From NCBI GenBank assembly GCA_900547035.1, contig URFM01000040.1, positions 1 to 34,288 of the forward strand: a stretch of DNA of 34,288 nucleotides. The letters are read 5' to 3'. The position numbers were made by a program, and so were the translations under genes. Shown piece after piece: positions 1 to 5,793 of the stretch; the stretch's first letter is position 1, and every line of letters starts with the position of its first letter. The notes beneath the pieces were generated by a model, which worked only from the letters and a program-made list of their open reading frames with translations, was not told where the DNA came from and made no database searches. Source of the stretch: an uncultured Clostridium sp. GTDB taxonomy: Bacteria > Bacillota > Clostridia > Lachnospirales > Lachnospiraceae.

Positions 1-204
1 CATAAGAATTTGCTTGTCATAATATATTTTATGACAAGCTTGTCATAAAATATATGCAAAGAACAGTCAAGGTAAGCTAAAGTACGAATATGACATGTAT
101 GCTGCGTCATAAAATGTAATTCCTGCGGCAGATTTTTTAAGCCTGCCATTCGGGAGGCTTATTTGCTGTGCCTACGAGCCAGGATTGAGCACAGCAAGAA
201 TTGA
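1..204. other. Gene-free AT-rich left edge of the phage region
   Basis: No reading frame with a start and ribosome site is visible here. The stretch holds the 34-bp palindrome at 22-55, further copies of its half-site, and a small hairpin (AAGCCT at 139-144 paired with AGGCTT at 155-160). The constant N-terminal part of a tail-fibre gene, expected just before the first C-terminal cassette, is absent: the cassette frame runs into a TGA stop at 202-204. Whatever feeds the cassettes lies outside the window or has been lost. Confidence 0.6.
22..55. repeat. Perfect 34-bp palindrome with iterated half-sites
   Basis: Two 17-base arms meet with no spacer at 38/39, centred on AAGCTT. The inner half-site CTTGTCATAA also occurs directly at 13-22, and a shorter GTCATAAAATGTAA copy lies at 105-118. 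Such symmetric, iterated sites suit binding of a dimeric protein: a regulator, or a recombinase acting on the neighbouring tail-fibre cassettes. The function is inferred; the symmetry is read directly. Confidence 0.75.
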
Positions 205-210
205 CGCGAA

Positions 211-492
211 TTGTTATGCAGAGGTTTTTTGGAGTCTACAAGGCAAAATGCTAAGACTCAAAATTTTGAGACTAGTAAGCTTTCGTGTGCACCTGCCTTT
301 AAAAATTTGTATCTTGGTTCAGTCAATAACGCAATTACTTTTAATATTAATGATACTGAATATACCATTCCTCGTATGAACGCGAATCGTTGTATCAGAA
401 ACATGGAAATTAGCAGTGATTTAAGTAAGCTGCAATTTTATATCAGTGTGGATGGACAACTTTATGCGCGTCATGTCGATTTGACATCCTAA
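211..492 (+). CDS. Headless tail-fibre C-terminal cassette A
   Basis: This frame has no ATG with a ribosome site: it is open only from the stop at 202-204, with a TTG at 211. It reads through Gln-Asn-Ala-Lys at the shared 9-mer AATGCTAAG (247-255) and ends with TAA at 490-492. The product is a hydrophilic, Asn/Ser-rich, beta-type sequence such as is found at phage fibre tips, though I recognise no named domain. It ends 4 bp from the end of cassette B, which points towards it on the other strand. The likely role is a silent or alternative receptor-binding tip, expressed only when joined by recombination to a constant N-terminal part. It could instead be a decayed fragment. Confidence 0.6.
   Translation: MLCRGFLESTRQNAKTQNFETSKLSCAPAFKNLYLGSVNNAITFNINDTEYTIPRMNANRCIRNMEISSDLSKLQFYISVDGQLYARHVDLTS
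247..255 (+). repeat. Shared 9-mer at cassette A (candidate crossover site)
   Basis: AATGCTAAG, read in frame as Asn-Ala-Lys. The same 9-mer occurs at 815-823 and 1708-1716 on the minus strand, and as AATGCTAAT at 885-893. All four copies sit near the start of a cassette in the same codon phase. Partly shared upstream bases (AGGC two bases before the 9-mer here and in cassette B) suggest a longer degenerate site. Confidence 0.55.
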
Positions 493-496
493 ACAC

Positions 497-868
497 TTAT
501 ATTTCGTGCCATGTGCCATATGATGACCCCGGAATATAAGTCGAGATAAATAGTCGATTCGTTGTCGTAACAGCCAGCCGGAATAAATACACCTGATTAT
601 ATCCAAAACAAAAAATAGCACCTCCGGATGCATCGTTTCCTGGCTTTTCTGGCGTAGAGCTGTCATATACATAAATGCCGGGCTGGGTAACACCCGTAAT
701 GCAGTTAGAAGCTTGGCTGGCCGTTTTAAAGTAAAAACTTTCATATGCTCCAGATTTAGTATAATAACGGTCATCGTGGTTATGAGAGGTGATTTGAGAC
801 GAGATTTCTATCTGCTTAGCATTGCGCCTATTAACAAAAATGTGAAAAAATGAGTTTTGCGTGAATTT
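497..868 (-). CDS. Headless tail-fibre C-terminal cassette B (pyocin-knob-like)
   Basis: On the minus strand the frame is open from a TAA at 871-869 down to TAA at 499-497, about 123 codons, with no convincing start codon. After Asn-Ala-Lys at the shared site (823-815) come the fibre-type motif HNHDDRYYTKSGAY, an ITGVTQPGIYVYDSS segment, and an end in SSYGTWHEI. This pattern (His-Asn-His fibre segment, then a domain ending in a Trp-x-Glu tip) is typical of phage tail-fibre and pyocin-knob C-termini. The cassette converges on cassette A. It is an alternative host-recognition tip that would need an N-terminal partner. Another frame here is slightly longer from an ATG, but its product has no fibre character. 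Confidence 0.75.
   Translation of the reverse strand, partial: KFTQNSFFHIFVNRRNAKQIEISSQITSHNHDDRYYTKSGAYESFYFKTASQASNCITGVTQPGIYVYDSSTPEKPGNDASGGAIFCFGYNQVYLFRLAVTTTNRLFISTYIPGSSYGTWHEI
815..823 (-). repeat. Shared 9-mer at cassette B (candidate crossover site)
   Basis: AATGCTAAG on the minus strand, in frame as Asn-Ala-Lys. It is inverted relative to the copy at 247-255, so recombination between the two would invert a segment of about 577 bp carrying cassettes A and B. Confidence 0.55.
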
Positions 869-1154
869 TTATACTCCTGTGCTCAATGCTAATGTAACTG
901 GACTGAAGTATTATGCGTGGAACAACTCAATTACAGATTGCAACGATGCTACAGAAAACAATGTCGTATATGCTGCATACGGCAATGCCTTAAATCGTCC
1001 ACAATCAAATGACGCTTATTTCACTGTTTGGGCCTACACTTGGGATGGGAATAATTCAGTGCAGTTTGCAAGTGAATATGGCCGTGGAGCAAACCTGTAT
1101 TGCCGGCAAAAAACTAATTCCGGATGGACTAAGTGGGAACGACTATATCCTTAA
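861..1154 (+). CDS. Headless tail-fibre C-terminal cassette C (pyocin-knob-like)
   Basis: The frame is open from 846, with GTG at 861 but no ribosome site. It passes Asn-Ala-Asn at AATGCTAAT (885-893), an 8/9 match to the shared site in the same reading frame. The product carries YYAWNNSITDCNDA, NSDAYFTVWAYTW-type strands and the ending NSGWTKWERLYP, the classic SGW-x-x-W-x-x tail of pyocin-knob and tail-fibre tip domains. It ends 4 bp before the end of convergent cassette D. It is likely an alternative receptor-binding tip. The GTG could be a start only if transcription and a ribosome site came from elsewhere. Confidence 0.7.
   Translation: MNFYTPVLNANVTGLKYYAWNNSITDCNDATENNVVYAAYGNALNRPQSNDAYFTVWAYTWDGNNSVQFASEYGRGANLYCRQKTNSGWTKWERLYP
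885..893 (+). repeat. Variant 9-mer at cassette C (candidate crossover site)
   Basis: AATGCTAAT, one base different from the other copies, and in the same codon phase (Asn-Ala-Asn). It is inverted relative to the copy at 1708-1716, framing a segment of about 830 bp with cassettes C and D. Confidence 0.45.
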
Positions 1155-1158
1155 TCAA

Positions 1159-1722
1159 TTATGATGAAGTTACCCAGGCAGTACATCCATTTATTTCTAA
1201 TAGATCACTGGAAGATCTATCAAAGCTGGAGCAAAACGAAATAGAACCATTAGTATCAAATATCATTACTCCATCACCGTTGGAGCTTAACATATTTCCA
1301 GTACGAAACATTATAGGAATGGTAATTCTGGATAGAGGTCGATAGCCCGATGGAATTGTTTCGCTCAGGGTATATATTGTATCTTTTACAAGACTCATGG
1401 AACTAACCCTGTTAATGCATACAGTTACCATACTTGAAGTCCTGTATAATATCATTCCCTCGCTTAAAATCACAGTATCAGTTTGTGTAGTAGATAAGGT
1501 AAACCACTGACTCCATGTTCCTGAAGAGCTCGAGCGAAATTTGATTATTTTTTCAGTGTGTAAATGCAGTAGCTGAAAAGAATAATTATCGTCCCAGCGT
1601 ATGTGTAATATAGTTCCTACTGGATTTGTTGTGTTATATAATCCAGAATCAGAAATCGAATTAATGACAGAGTATGATATTGCTCCTTTGCTGGCTTTTT
1701 CCGAGAGCTTAGCATTACACAC
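1159..1722 (-). CDS. Headless tail-fibre C-terminal cassette D (pyocin-knob-like)
   Basis: The frame is open from a TGA about 18 bases upstream of the GTG at 1722 and crosses Asn-Ala-Lys at the shared 9-mer (1716-1708). The first half contains TTNPVGTILHIRWDDN and SSGTWSQWFTL, again the pyocin-knob W-x-x-W signature. The second half (SEGMILYRTSSMVTVCINRV onward, ending in GCTAWVTSS) looks like a second beta-rich tip domain. At about 187 residues it is the longest cassette. Its end faces cassette C with a 4-bp gap, mirroring the A/B pair. It would be translated only as a fusion to a constant fibre stem, or not at all in this orientation. Confidence 0.7.
   Translation of the reverse strand: MCNAKLSEKASKGAISYSVINSISDSGLYNTTNPVGTILHIRWDDNYSFQLLHLHTEKIIKFRSSSSGTWSQWFTLSTTQTDTVILSEGMILYRTSSMVTVCINRVSSMSLVKDTIYTLSETIPSGYRPLSRITIPIMFRTGNMLSSNGDGVMIFDTNGSISFCSSFDRSSSDLLEINGCTAWVTSS
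1708..1716 (-). repeat. Shared 9-mer at cassette D (candidate crossover site)
   Basis: AATGCTAAG on the minus strand, in frame as Asn-Ala-Lys, near the start of cassette D. It is the right-hand boundary of the second convergent cassette pair. Confidence 0.55.
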
Positions 1723-1739
1723 ACTAGAAACGAAAATTC

Positions 1740-1762
1740 AAGCCCTTTAGAGGGCTTTTTAT
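1740..1762 (+). terminator. Rho-independent terminator before the tail-associated gene
   Basis: A 7-bp stem (AAGCCCT paired with AGGGCTT) with a 4-base loop is followed by a T-run. It closes the tail-fibre cassette region. The next gene begins 37 bp downstream with its own ribosome site. Confidence 0.75.
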
Positions 1763-1799
1763 ATACATAAAAATACAATTTGAAAGGGGTTTAATAGTA

Positions 1800-2558
1800 A
1801 TGGGAAAAATCAAAATAGGAGATAGTTTTTACGAGATTGAAAGCATTATGCCTGTCTTCCCAAATGTGCTGCAGATTAAGTTTACGGGCAACGTCCCATC
1901 GACCTGGGGCGATATTGCCACCTACACGATAGGCGGCCTGGAGGCAGGACAAATCACGGGGTATGATACGGTTTACCGCGCTGAGGGACAGACGGTCTAT
2001 CTGTCTAATGACGGAAGTGTATACCAAGATCCGGAAGACCCGGAAGAACTGCCCTCGGACCCGTATCAGCCAACGGAGGAGGAGTTACTGGCTGCAGGTA
2101 AGTCCTCTAAGAAAGCAGAGGTTTCTACGGCCTGTGAGCAGATGATTTATGGTGGAGTATCTGTTACTTTGACAGATGACACCACGGAGCATTTTGCCCT
2201 GACGGAGCACGACCAGATCAATCTTTTTGGCAAGCAGGCACAGCTTGCGGCCGGTGTGCAGGAGCTGGAGTACCATGCGGACGGTCAGCCCTGCAGATAT
2301 TACTCTGCAGCGGACATGCAGGCCATCATTGCTGCGGCCATGTGGCATGTGAGTTATCATACTACCTACTGCAACGCCCTTAACATGTGGATCGCCGGCT
2401 GCGAGAGAGCTGAGGACGTGCAGGCAATCTTCTATGGTGCGGATGTGCCGGAGGAGTACCAGAGCGAGGTTCTGAAAGCATATCTTAAAGAGATAGCAGA
2501 TATGGCCGCCACGGAGGCGGGAGAGGAGAGTGTGGATGCAGAGACGACAGAGACGTAA
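1800..2558 (+). CDS. Phage tail-associated protein
   Basis: A 252-residue soluble protein with a good AAAGGGG ribosome site upstream of ATG at 1800. The first 65 residues are beta-type. A long acidic linker (DPEDPEELPSDPYQPTEEE, about 75-93) follows, then a helical region that begins with TLTDDTTEHFALTEHDQINL. That helical region resembles the DUF4376-like domain of phage tail and tail-fibre-associated proteins. The acidic linker and Ala/Glu-rich tail suggest an extended structural or assembly role at the fibre base. It sits between the fibre cassettes and the lysis block, as tail-fibre accessory genes often do. The domain match is from memory of the family, so the exact role is uncertain. 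Confidence 0.55.
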   Translation: MGKIKIGDSFYEIESIMPVFPNVLQIKFTGNVPSTWGDIATYTIGGLEAGQITGYDTVYRAEGQTVYLSNDGSVYQDPEDPEELPSDPYQPTEEELLAAGKSSKKAEVSTACEQMIYGGVSVTLTDDTTEHFALTEHDQINLFGKQAQLAAGVQELEYHADGQPCRYYSAADMQAIIAAAMWHVSYHTTYCNALNMWIAGCERAEDVQAIFYGADVPEEYQSEVLKAYLKEIADMAATEAGEESVDAETTET

Positions 2559-2958
2559 ATATATAGCCCTGGGGATCACCGGTGGCCTGCTGTATGTCCT
2601 GATCGAGACGGTATGGCGGGGATACAGTCATTGGACCATGTTTGCGCTGGGAGGGCTGTGTTTTCTGGCGCTGGGCCTGATCAATGAGGTACTGTCCTGG
2701 GATACGCCCCTCTGGAAGCAGGTCCTGATTGGTGCCTGCCTGATTACCGGCTTGGAGTTTTTGATGGGCTGCATTGTCAATCTGTGGCTGGACTGGGATG
2801 TCTGGGACTACAGCGCTATGCCGGGAAACGTCCTGGGGCAGATCTGCCCGCAGTATTTTTTACTGTGGCTGCCGGTAAGCCTGGCCGGAATTGTACTGGA
2901 TGACTGGCTGCGCTTTTGGTGGTGGGGAGAGGAACGGCCAAGATATAAATTATTTTGA
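2536..2958 (+). CDS. Small polytopic membrane protein in the lysis block (CmpB-like)
   Basis: About 140 residues, rich in Trp and Leu, with four likely membrane helices separated by short loops (AFTGG-type helix near residue 10, ALGGLCFLALGLI, VLIGACLITGLEFLM, FLLWLPVSLAGIVL). Its pattern resembles the CmpB-like putative ABC-permease family, members of which occur in clostridial phages beside lysis genes. ATG at 2536 follows AGGAG by seven bases; a GTG two codons earlier is the alternative. The start overlaps the end of the upstream gene, suggesting coupled translation. It may help lysis or alter the host envelope, but this is inference from position. Confidence 0.6.
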   Translation: MQRRQRRKYIALGITGGLLYVLIETVWRGYSHWTMFALGGLCFLALGLINEVLSWDTPLWKQVLIGACLITGLEFLMGCIVNLWLDWDVWDYSAMPGNVLGQICPQYFLLWLPVSLAGIVLDDWLRFWWWGEERPRYKLF

Positions 2959-2967
2959 GGAGGCAAA

Positions 2968-3252
2968 ATGAACGACGAAGATATCGCAAAAACATTGGAG
3001 GGATATAGGCATGAGATCGCCTCCTTGAAGCACCGGATGAATGAGGTGGAACAGATTGTCAGCGCGGTACATACCCTGGCAATAGAGATGGCCCGGCAGA
3101 CGGAAGAAATTAAGCACATGAATGAGTCCATCCAGCAGTTGAATAAGGATGTAGCAGAGCTAAAGGAGAAGCCGGCAAACCGGTGGGATAATTTGATTAA
3201 CACATTAATAGGAGCCATTGCCGGAGCGGCAGCGGCTCTATTTTTTAAGTAA
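2968..3252 (+). CDS. Coiled-coil plus C-terminal membrane anchor protein (XhlA/holin-associated type)
   Basis: A 94-residue protein. Residues 5-70 are a continuous amphipathic coiled coil rich in Glu, Lys and Met. A Trp-Asp-Asn linker leads to one hydrophobic C-terminal helix (LINTLIGAIAGAAAALFF). This matches the build of hemolysin XhlA-type proteins, tail-anchored cytoplasmic partners of phage holins. A strong AGGAGG ribosome site precedes ATG at 2968. The next gene, a very small membrane protein, starts 14 bp after this one ends, as in holin pairs. It likely takes part in timing or delivery of endolysin release. Confidence 0.65.
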   Translation: MNDEDIAKTLEGYRHEIASLKHRMNEVEQIVSAVHTLAIEMARQTEEIKHMNESIQQLNKDVAELKEKPANRWDNLINTLIGAIAGAAAALFFK

Positions 3253-3265
3253 GGAGGTGAATGAC

Positions 3266-3451
3266 ATGATAAAGGAAAAGCTCGCAAAATTGATTGATGT
3301 GAAATCCCTTATGACGCTGGCACTGACTGGAGGATTTATTGGCCTGACCTGCGCCGGGGAGATTACAGGAGATCAGTTTTTGACGATTTTCACAATGATT
3401 GTAGGGTTTTATTTCGGTACCCAGGCACAGAAAAGCAGCAGTGGTAAGTAG
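3266..3451 (+). CDS. Small holin-like membrane protein
   Basis: About 61 residues, with a charged N-terminus (MIKEKLAKLIDVKS) and two hydrophobic segments (LMTLALTGGFIGLTCAG and FLTIFTMIVGFYFG) followed by a short polar tail. This is the size and two-helix layout of class II phage holins. ATG at 3266 is chosen because AAGGAGGTGA lies six bases upstream. A longer frame opening at 3218 would run through the previous gene without a ribosome site. It follows the coiled-coil anchor gene and precedes the endolysin, so a pore-forming lysis role fits well. Confidence 0.65.
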   Translation: MIKEKLAKLIDVKSLMTLALTGGFIGLTCAGEITGDQFLTIFTMIVGFYFGTQAQKSSSGK

Positions 3452-3545
3452 GAGGTGATCCACCTATCTCCGGGCCGGGCGGTATCCCGGCAGCTAGATA
3501 GCTAACCCAAAATCGGGAAGAAAAATGAGAAAGGAAGAAAATACC

Positions 3546-3788
3546 ATGACGAAAAAAGTAAAAGTGAACACAGGAAAACATGTAGCGCAGGAACCCCATA
3601 GCGCAGAAGACTGCCGCATTAACGAGGCTCCCCACAATCATCCGGATACGGATTGCGGTCATTACGTAGCGTCCGGACCCGGATATCAGGAGGATGTTGA
3701 CGCTGCCATGCCCGGTCCGGGTAATCCTGGCACAGAGCCGCCGCATAGCGCGGACCAGGACCCCACCAAAGGCCCCGGCGTAAAATAG
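3546..3788 (+). CDS. Small hydrophilic Pro/His/Asp-rich phage protein, unknown
   Basis: An 80-residue acidic protein of low complexity, rich in Pro, Gly, His and Asp, with repeated EPPHSADQD and EPHSAEDC-type units (roughly residues 14-20 and 64-71). ATG at 3546 follows AAAGGAAG; an ATG seven codons earlier (3525) is an alternative. No membrane segment or known fold is evident. The gene lies between the holin-like gene and the endolysin terminator. The paired HSA(E/D)D motifs with His, Asp and Cys could bind a metal, but that is speculation. No function is assigned. Confidence 0.5.
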   Translation: MTKKVKVNTGKHVAQEPHSAEDCRINEAPHNHPDTDCGHYVASGPGYQEDVDAAMPGPGNPGTEPPHSADQDPTKGPGVK

Positions 3789-3813
3789 GTGTTGCGATAT
3801 CGCAACAGCACCG

Positions 3814-3842
3814 GCCCCAGGAACTCTCCTGGGGCTTTTTTT
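3814..3842 (+). terminator. Strong rho-independent terminator
   Basis: A 9-bp GC-rich stem (GCCCCAGGA paired with TCCTGGGGC) with a 4-base loop is followed by seven Ts. Just before it lies a 16-bp perfect palindrome, GTTGCGATATCGCAAC at 3791-3806. The endolysin begins 15 bp after the T-run, so it may depend on readthrough or antitermination. Confidence 0.85.
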
Positions 3843-3856
3843 GATTGGAGGTAAAG

Positions 3857-4627
3857 ATGGCAGATAAGCGAAAGGTAAATGGATTAATTGAATTTTGTAG
3901 GAGTAAGATTGGAACCCCATATGTATATGGAGCTAAAGGGGAGATTCTGACAGAATCCCGGTTGGATATTTTGGCAAAACAGAATCCGAGCATGTACACC
4001 AGCTCATATAAGGCCAAGGCAAAGAAGTTCCTGGGGCAGCATTGTACGGACTGCTCCGGTCTGATTAGCTGGTACACAGGCATCATCCGGGGCAGCTACA
4101 ATTATCACGATACGGCCAGCGAGAAAGTAGCAATCGGCGCACTGGATGAATCTATGGTCGGATGGGCACTCTGGAAACCGGGACACATCGGGGTGTACAT
4201 CGGGGACGGCTATTGCATTGAGGCCAAGGGGATTGATTACGGCACAATTAAAAGCAAGGTATCCTCCACATCCTGGCAGAAAGCCCTGAAGCTCTGCGAT
4301 ATTGATTACAGCGCAGAGCCAGTCTACACGGAAGGATTTAAGCAGGCCGCTGATGGAAAACGATGGTGGTATCAGTATGCGGATGGCACCTGGGCGGCCA
4401 ACGGCTGGTATTGGCTCACGGAGGCCACCGGAGGAACGTCTGGATGGTATCTCTTTGACGCTGAGGGCTATATGTTGACCGGTTACCAGCAGGACCCGGC
4501 GGGAGAATATTTCCTGCTCTGTCCGGCCCCTGGAATCCACGAGGGGCAGTGTATGGTTACAGATGAAAGGGGTGCTCTCGGAATCGTAGGGAAGTATGAT
4601 TTTGAGAGCCACCGGTATGTTTTATAA
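3857..4627 (+). CDS. Phage endolysin, NlpC/P60 peptidase with choline/glucan-binding-type repeats
   Basis: A 256-residue cell-wall hydrolase. Residues 5-135 form an NlpC/P60 papain-like domain, with the catalytic Cys in TDCSG (Cys66) and the His in KPGHIGVYIGDG (His110). Residues 160-225 hold aromatic repeat units (WWYQYADGTWAANGWYWL, then SGWYLFDAEGYMLTGY) of the choline/glucan-binding cell-wall type. There is no signal peptide, so release would need the holin-like genes upstream. ATG at 3857 follows GGAGG by five bases; the TTG at 3845 overlaps the ribosome site and is rejected. The closing Cys-rich part (LLCPAPGIHEGQC) is unusual. It cleaves stem-peptide bonds in peptidoglycan. Confidence 0.9.
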   Translation: MADKRKVNGLIEFCRSKIGTPYVYGAKGEILTESRLDILAKQNPSMYTSSYKAKAKKFLGQHCTDCSGLISWYTGIIRGSYNYHDTASEKVAIGALDESMVGWALWKPGHIGVYIGDGYCIEAKGIDYGTIKSKVSSTSWQKALKLCDIDYSAEPVYTEGFKQAADGKRWWYQYADGTWAANGWYWLTEATGGTSGWYLFDAEGYMLTGYQQDPAGEYFLLCPAPGIHEGQCMVTDERGALGIVGKYDFESHRYVL

Positions 4628-4644
4628 AATAGCGAGAAAATAGT

Positions 4645-4714
4645 AAAAGGATTATCCTTCTATCATACCGTAGATATTTGTTTGGTAGAGATAGTGGGAT
4701 AATCCCTTTTTCGG
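4645..4714 (+). terminator. Long hairpin and terminator after the endolysin
   Basis: An imperfect long stem pairs AAAGGATTATCC-type sequence with GGGATAATCCCTTTTT, with inner pairing of TATCATACC and GGTAGAGATA. It ends in a T-run. The loop contains CGTAGATATT (4669-4678), which is repeated in the promoter region of the next gene (4768-4777). Confidence 0.65.
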
Positions 4715-4732
4715 TCGAATAAAACAAAATAC

Positions 4733-4761
4733 TTGACAAAATGATAATTTTCAGATAGAGT
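4733..4761 (+). promoter_or_regulatory. Sigma-A promoter of the repressor gene
   Basis: TTGACA at 4733-4738, a 17-bp spacer, and TAGAGT at 4756-4761. A likely operator lies just downstream, and the repressor ATG is at 4805. Confidence 0.7.
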
Positions 4762-4762
4762 A

Positions 4763-4777
4763 AATATCGTAGATATT
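4763..4777. promoter_or_regulatory. Palindromic operator AATATC-GTA-GATATT
   Basis: A perfect 6-base inverted repeat with a 3-base centre overlaps the expected transcription start of the repressor gene. Its CGTAGATATT part recurs at 4669-4678. It probably serves autoregulation by the neighbouring cro/C1-type protein (inferred). Confidence 0.55.
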
Positions 4778-4804
4778 GATGTTCTACTTCGAAGGAGGAA
4801 AAAT

Positions 4805-5125
4805 ATGAGCAGGAGCCGAACAAATAGGATAGCAGAACTGCTTGCTATTCGAGGGATGAGCCAAAAGGAGTTGGCATTGGCAGCCAATATAACAGAGGCT
4901 GCGATTTCACACTACATTAAAGGCGATCGTGTTCCAAGAGGGGTTAATCTTATAAAGATCGCTAAAGCTCTAGGTACTACTACGGATTATCTATTAAAGC
5001 ATGATGAAATAGTAGACAAAGATGAGGATATGAGAATTGTTAAAATGTTAATTGCACGGAATGCGGAAGCTATGTCAAAAGAAGAAAAAATGGAACTTAT
5101 AGAAATTTTATTTGGCGAACATTAG
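4805..5125 (+). CDS. Cro/C1-type helix-turn-helix repressor
   Basis: A 106-residue protein with a canonical HTH_3 domain at residues 7-65: IAELLAIRGMSQKELALAAN, then ITEAAISHYIKGDRVP and the closing ALGTTTDYLL. The acidic helical tail (about 66-106) would dimerise. AAGGAGG precedes the ATG. It is followed after 8 bp by an ImmA-type metallopeptidase gene. That pairing is known from ICEBs1 and many Gram-positive prophages, where the protease cleaves the repressor to induce the element. The palindrome at its own promoter fits self-control. It lies near the right attachment end instead of deep in the phage. Confidence 0.85.
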   Translation: MSRSRTNRIAELLAIRGMSQKELALAANITEAAISHYIKGDRVPRGVNLIKIAKALGTTTDYLLKHDEIVDKDEDMRIVKMLIARNAEAMSKEEKMELIEILFGEH

Positions 5126-5133
5126 GAGGTACA

Positions 5134-5679
5134 ATGCGACTCGATAACGAACAATATGAAGAAATTAAACAAACGGTGATTGACACATATTCACAATACG
5201 ATATTAAGTGTATACCGATAAGTGCCTTTGAGCTTGCTACAAAGATGGGGATTAAATTGGTGGCATACTCCACTTTGGATCAGAAAAGAAAAGTGGCAGC
5301 AAGAAAATTTAGTCTCGATGGTTATTCAGCGGAAATGAAAGATGGAACCTGGATAATATATTACAACGATGAGGGCAATAACTATGAGAGAATTAACCGA
5401 ACCATAATGCACGAAATTGGCCATTATGCTTTAGGGCACATAGAAGAAGGAGAGCAGGAAGAAATAGAAGCAAATTTTTTTGCCAAATATGCTCTTGCCC
5501 CACCCCCGCTGGTTCACAGCTTGCAGACAGTTAATGTACCTACGATAAAAAGAACTTTTGATATTAGCTGGGAGGCAGCCTACTATGCATATAAATACTA
5601 TCATAATTGGCTCCGTTGCGGGCAAAACGAGTATACAGAATATGAGTTAAAACTTTTAAAATTGTTTCGGGTCGCGTAA
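5134..5679 (+). CDS. ImmA/IrrE-family metallopeptidase (anti-repressor)
   Basis: A 181-residue protein with the zinc protease motif HEIGH at residues 93-97, followed by a downstream Glu in EIEANFFAKYAL, the usual third zinc ligand region of the ImmA/IrrE family. In ICEBs1 the homologous ImmA cleaves the repressor ImmR after DNA damage or quorum signals. Here the preceding gene is a matching cro/C1 repressor 8 bp away, so this is most likely the induction switch of the element. The ribosome site is AGGAGG within the intergenic gap, and the start ATG is at 5134. It is a full-length soluble protein with no membrane segment. Confidence 0.85.
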   Translation: MRLDNEQYEEIKQTVIDTYSQYDIKCIPISAFELATKMGIKLVAYSTLDQKRKVAARKFSLDGYSAEMKDGTWIIYYNDEGNNYERINRTIMHEIGHYALGHIEEGEQEEIEANFFAKYALAPPPLVHSLQTVNVPTIKRTFDISWEAAYYAYKYYHNWLRCGQNEYTEYELKLLKLFRVA

Positions 5680-5708
5680 ATGTATGTAAGACCTATGGTC
5701 TTTACATA

Positions 5709-5787
5709 GAAAAACCAAGCACACAAGGTGCTTGGTCGCTTGTTGAAGGCTTTTCCGCCATCCAACCGGCTATAATTCTTTCTCGAC
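5709..5787 (-). ncRNA. Candidate 79-nt minus-strand small RNA
   Basis: A strong minus-strand promoter (5822-5794) and a minus-strand terminator (stem 5736-5714, then TTTTTC) frame about 79 nt that contain no good reading frame with a ribosome site. The promoter sits directly upstream of the 40-residue gene at 5850. It resembles the layout of antisense RNAs of type I toxin-antitoxin modules and phage regulatory RNAs. The ends are inferred from signals only. Confidence 0.55.
5714..5736 (-). terminator. Minus-strand rho-independent terminator of the small RNA
   Basis: A perfect 9-bp stem (ACCAAGCAC paired with GTGCTTGGT) has a 5-base loop. Read on the minus strand it is followed by TTTTTC. On the plus strand it is followed by CGCTTG, so it works mainly in the minus direction. 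Confidence 0.7.
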
Positions 5788-5793
5788 AATCGA

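Noticed and set aside
22..55. Protelomerase-type site suggested by the spacerless palindrome
   Set aside because: Such sites are generally longer, and no protelomerase or linear-plasmid gene is visible. It remains only an unexplained palindrome.
421..774. Minus-strand 117-residue frame starting with ATG between cassettes A and B
   Set aside because: It is in a different frame from the recognisable fibre-tip product (497-868) on the same strand and has no fibre or other family character or ribosome site.
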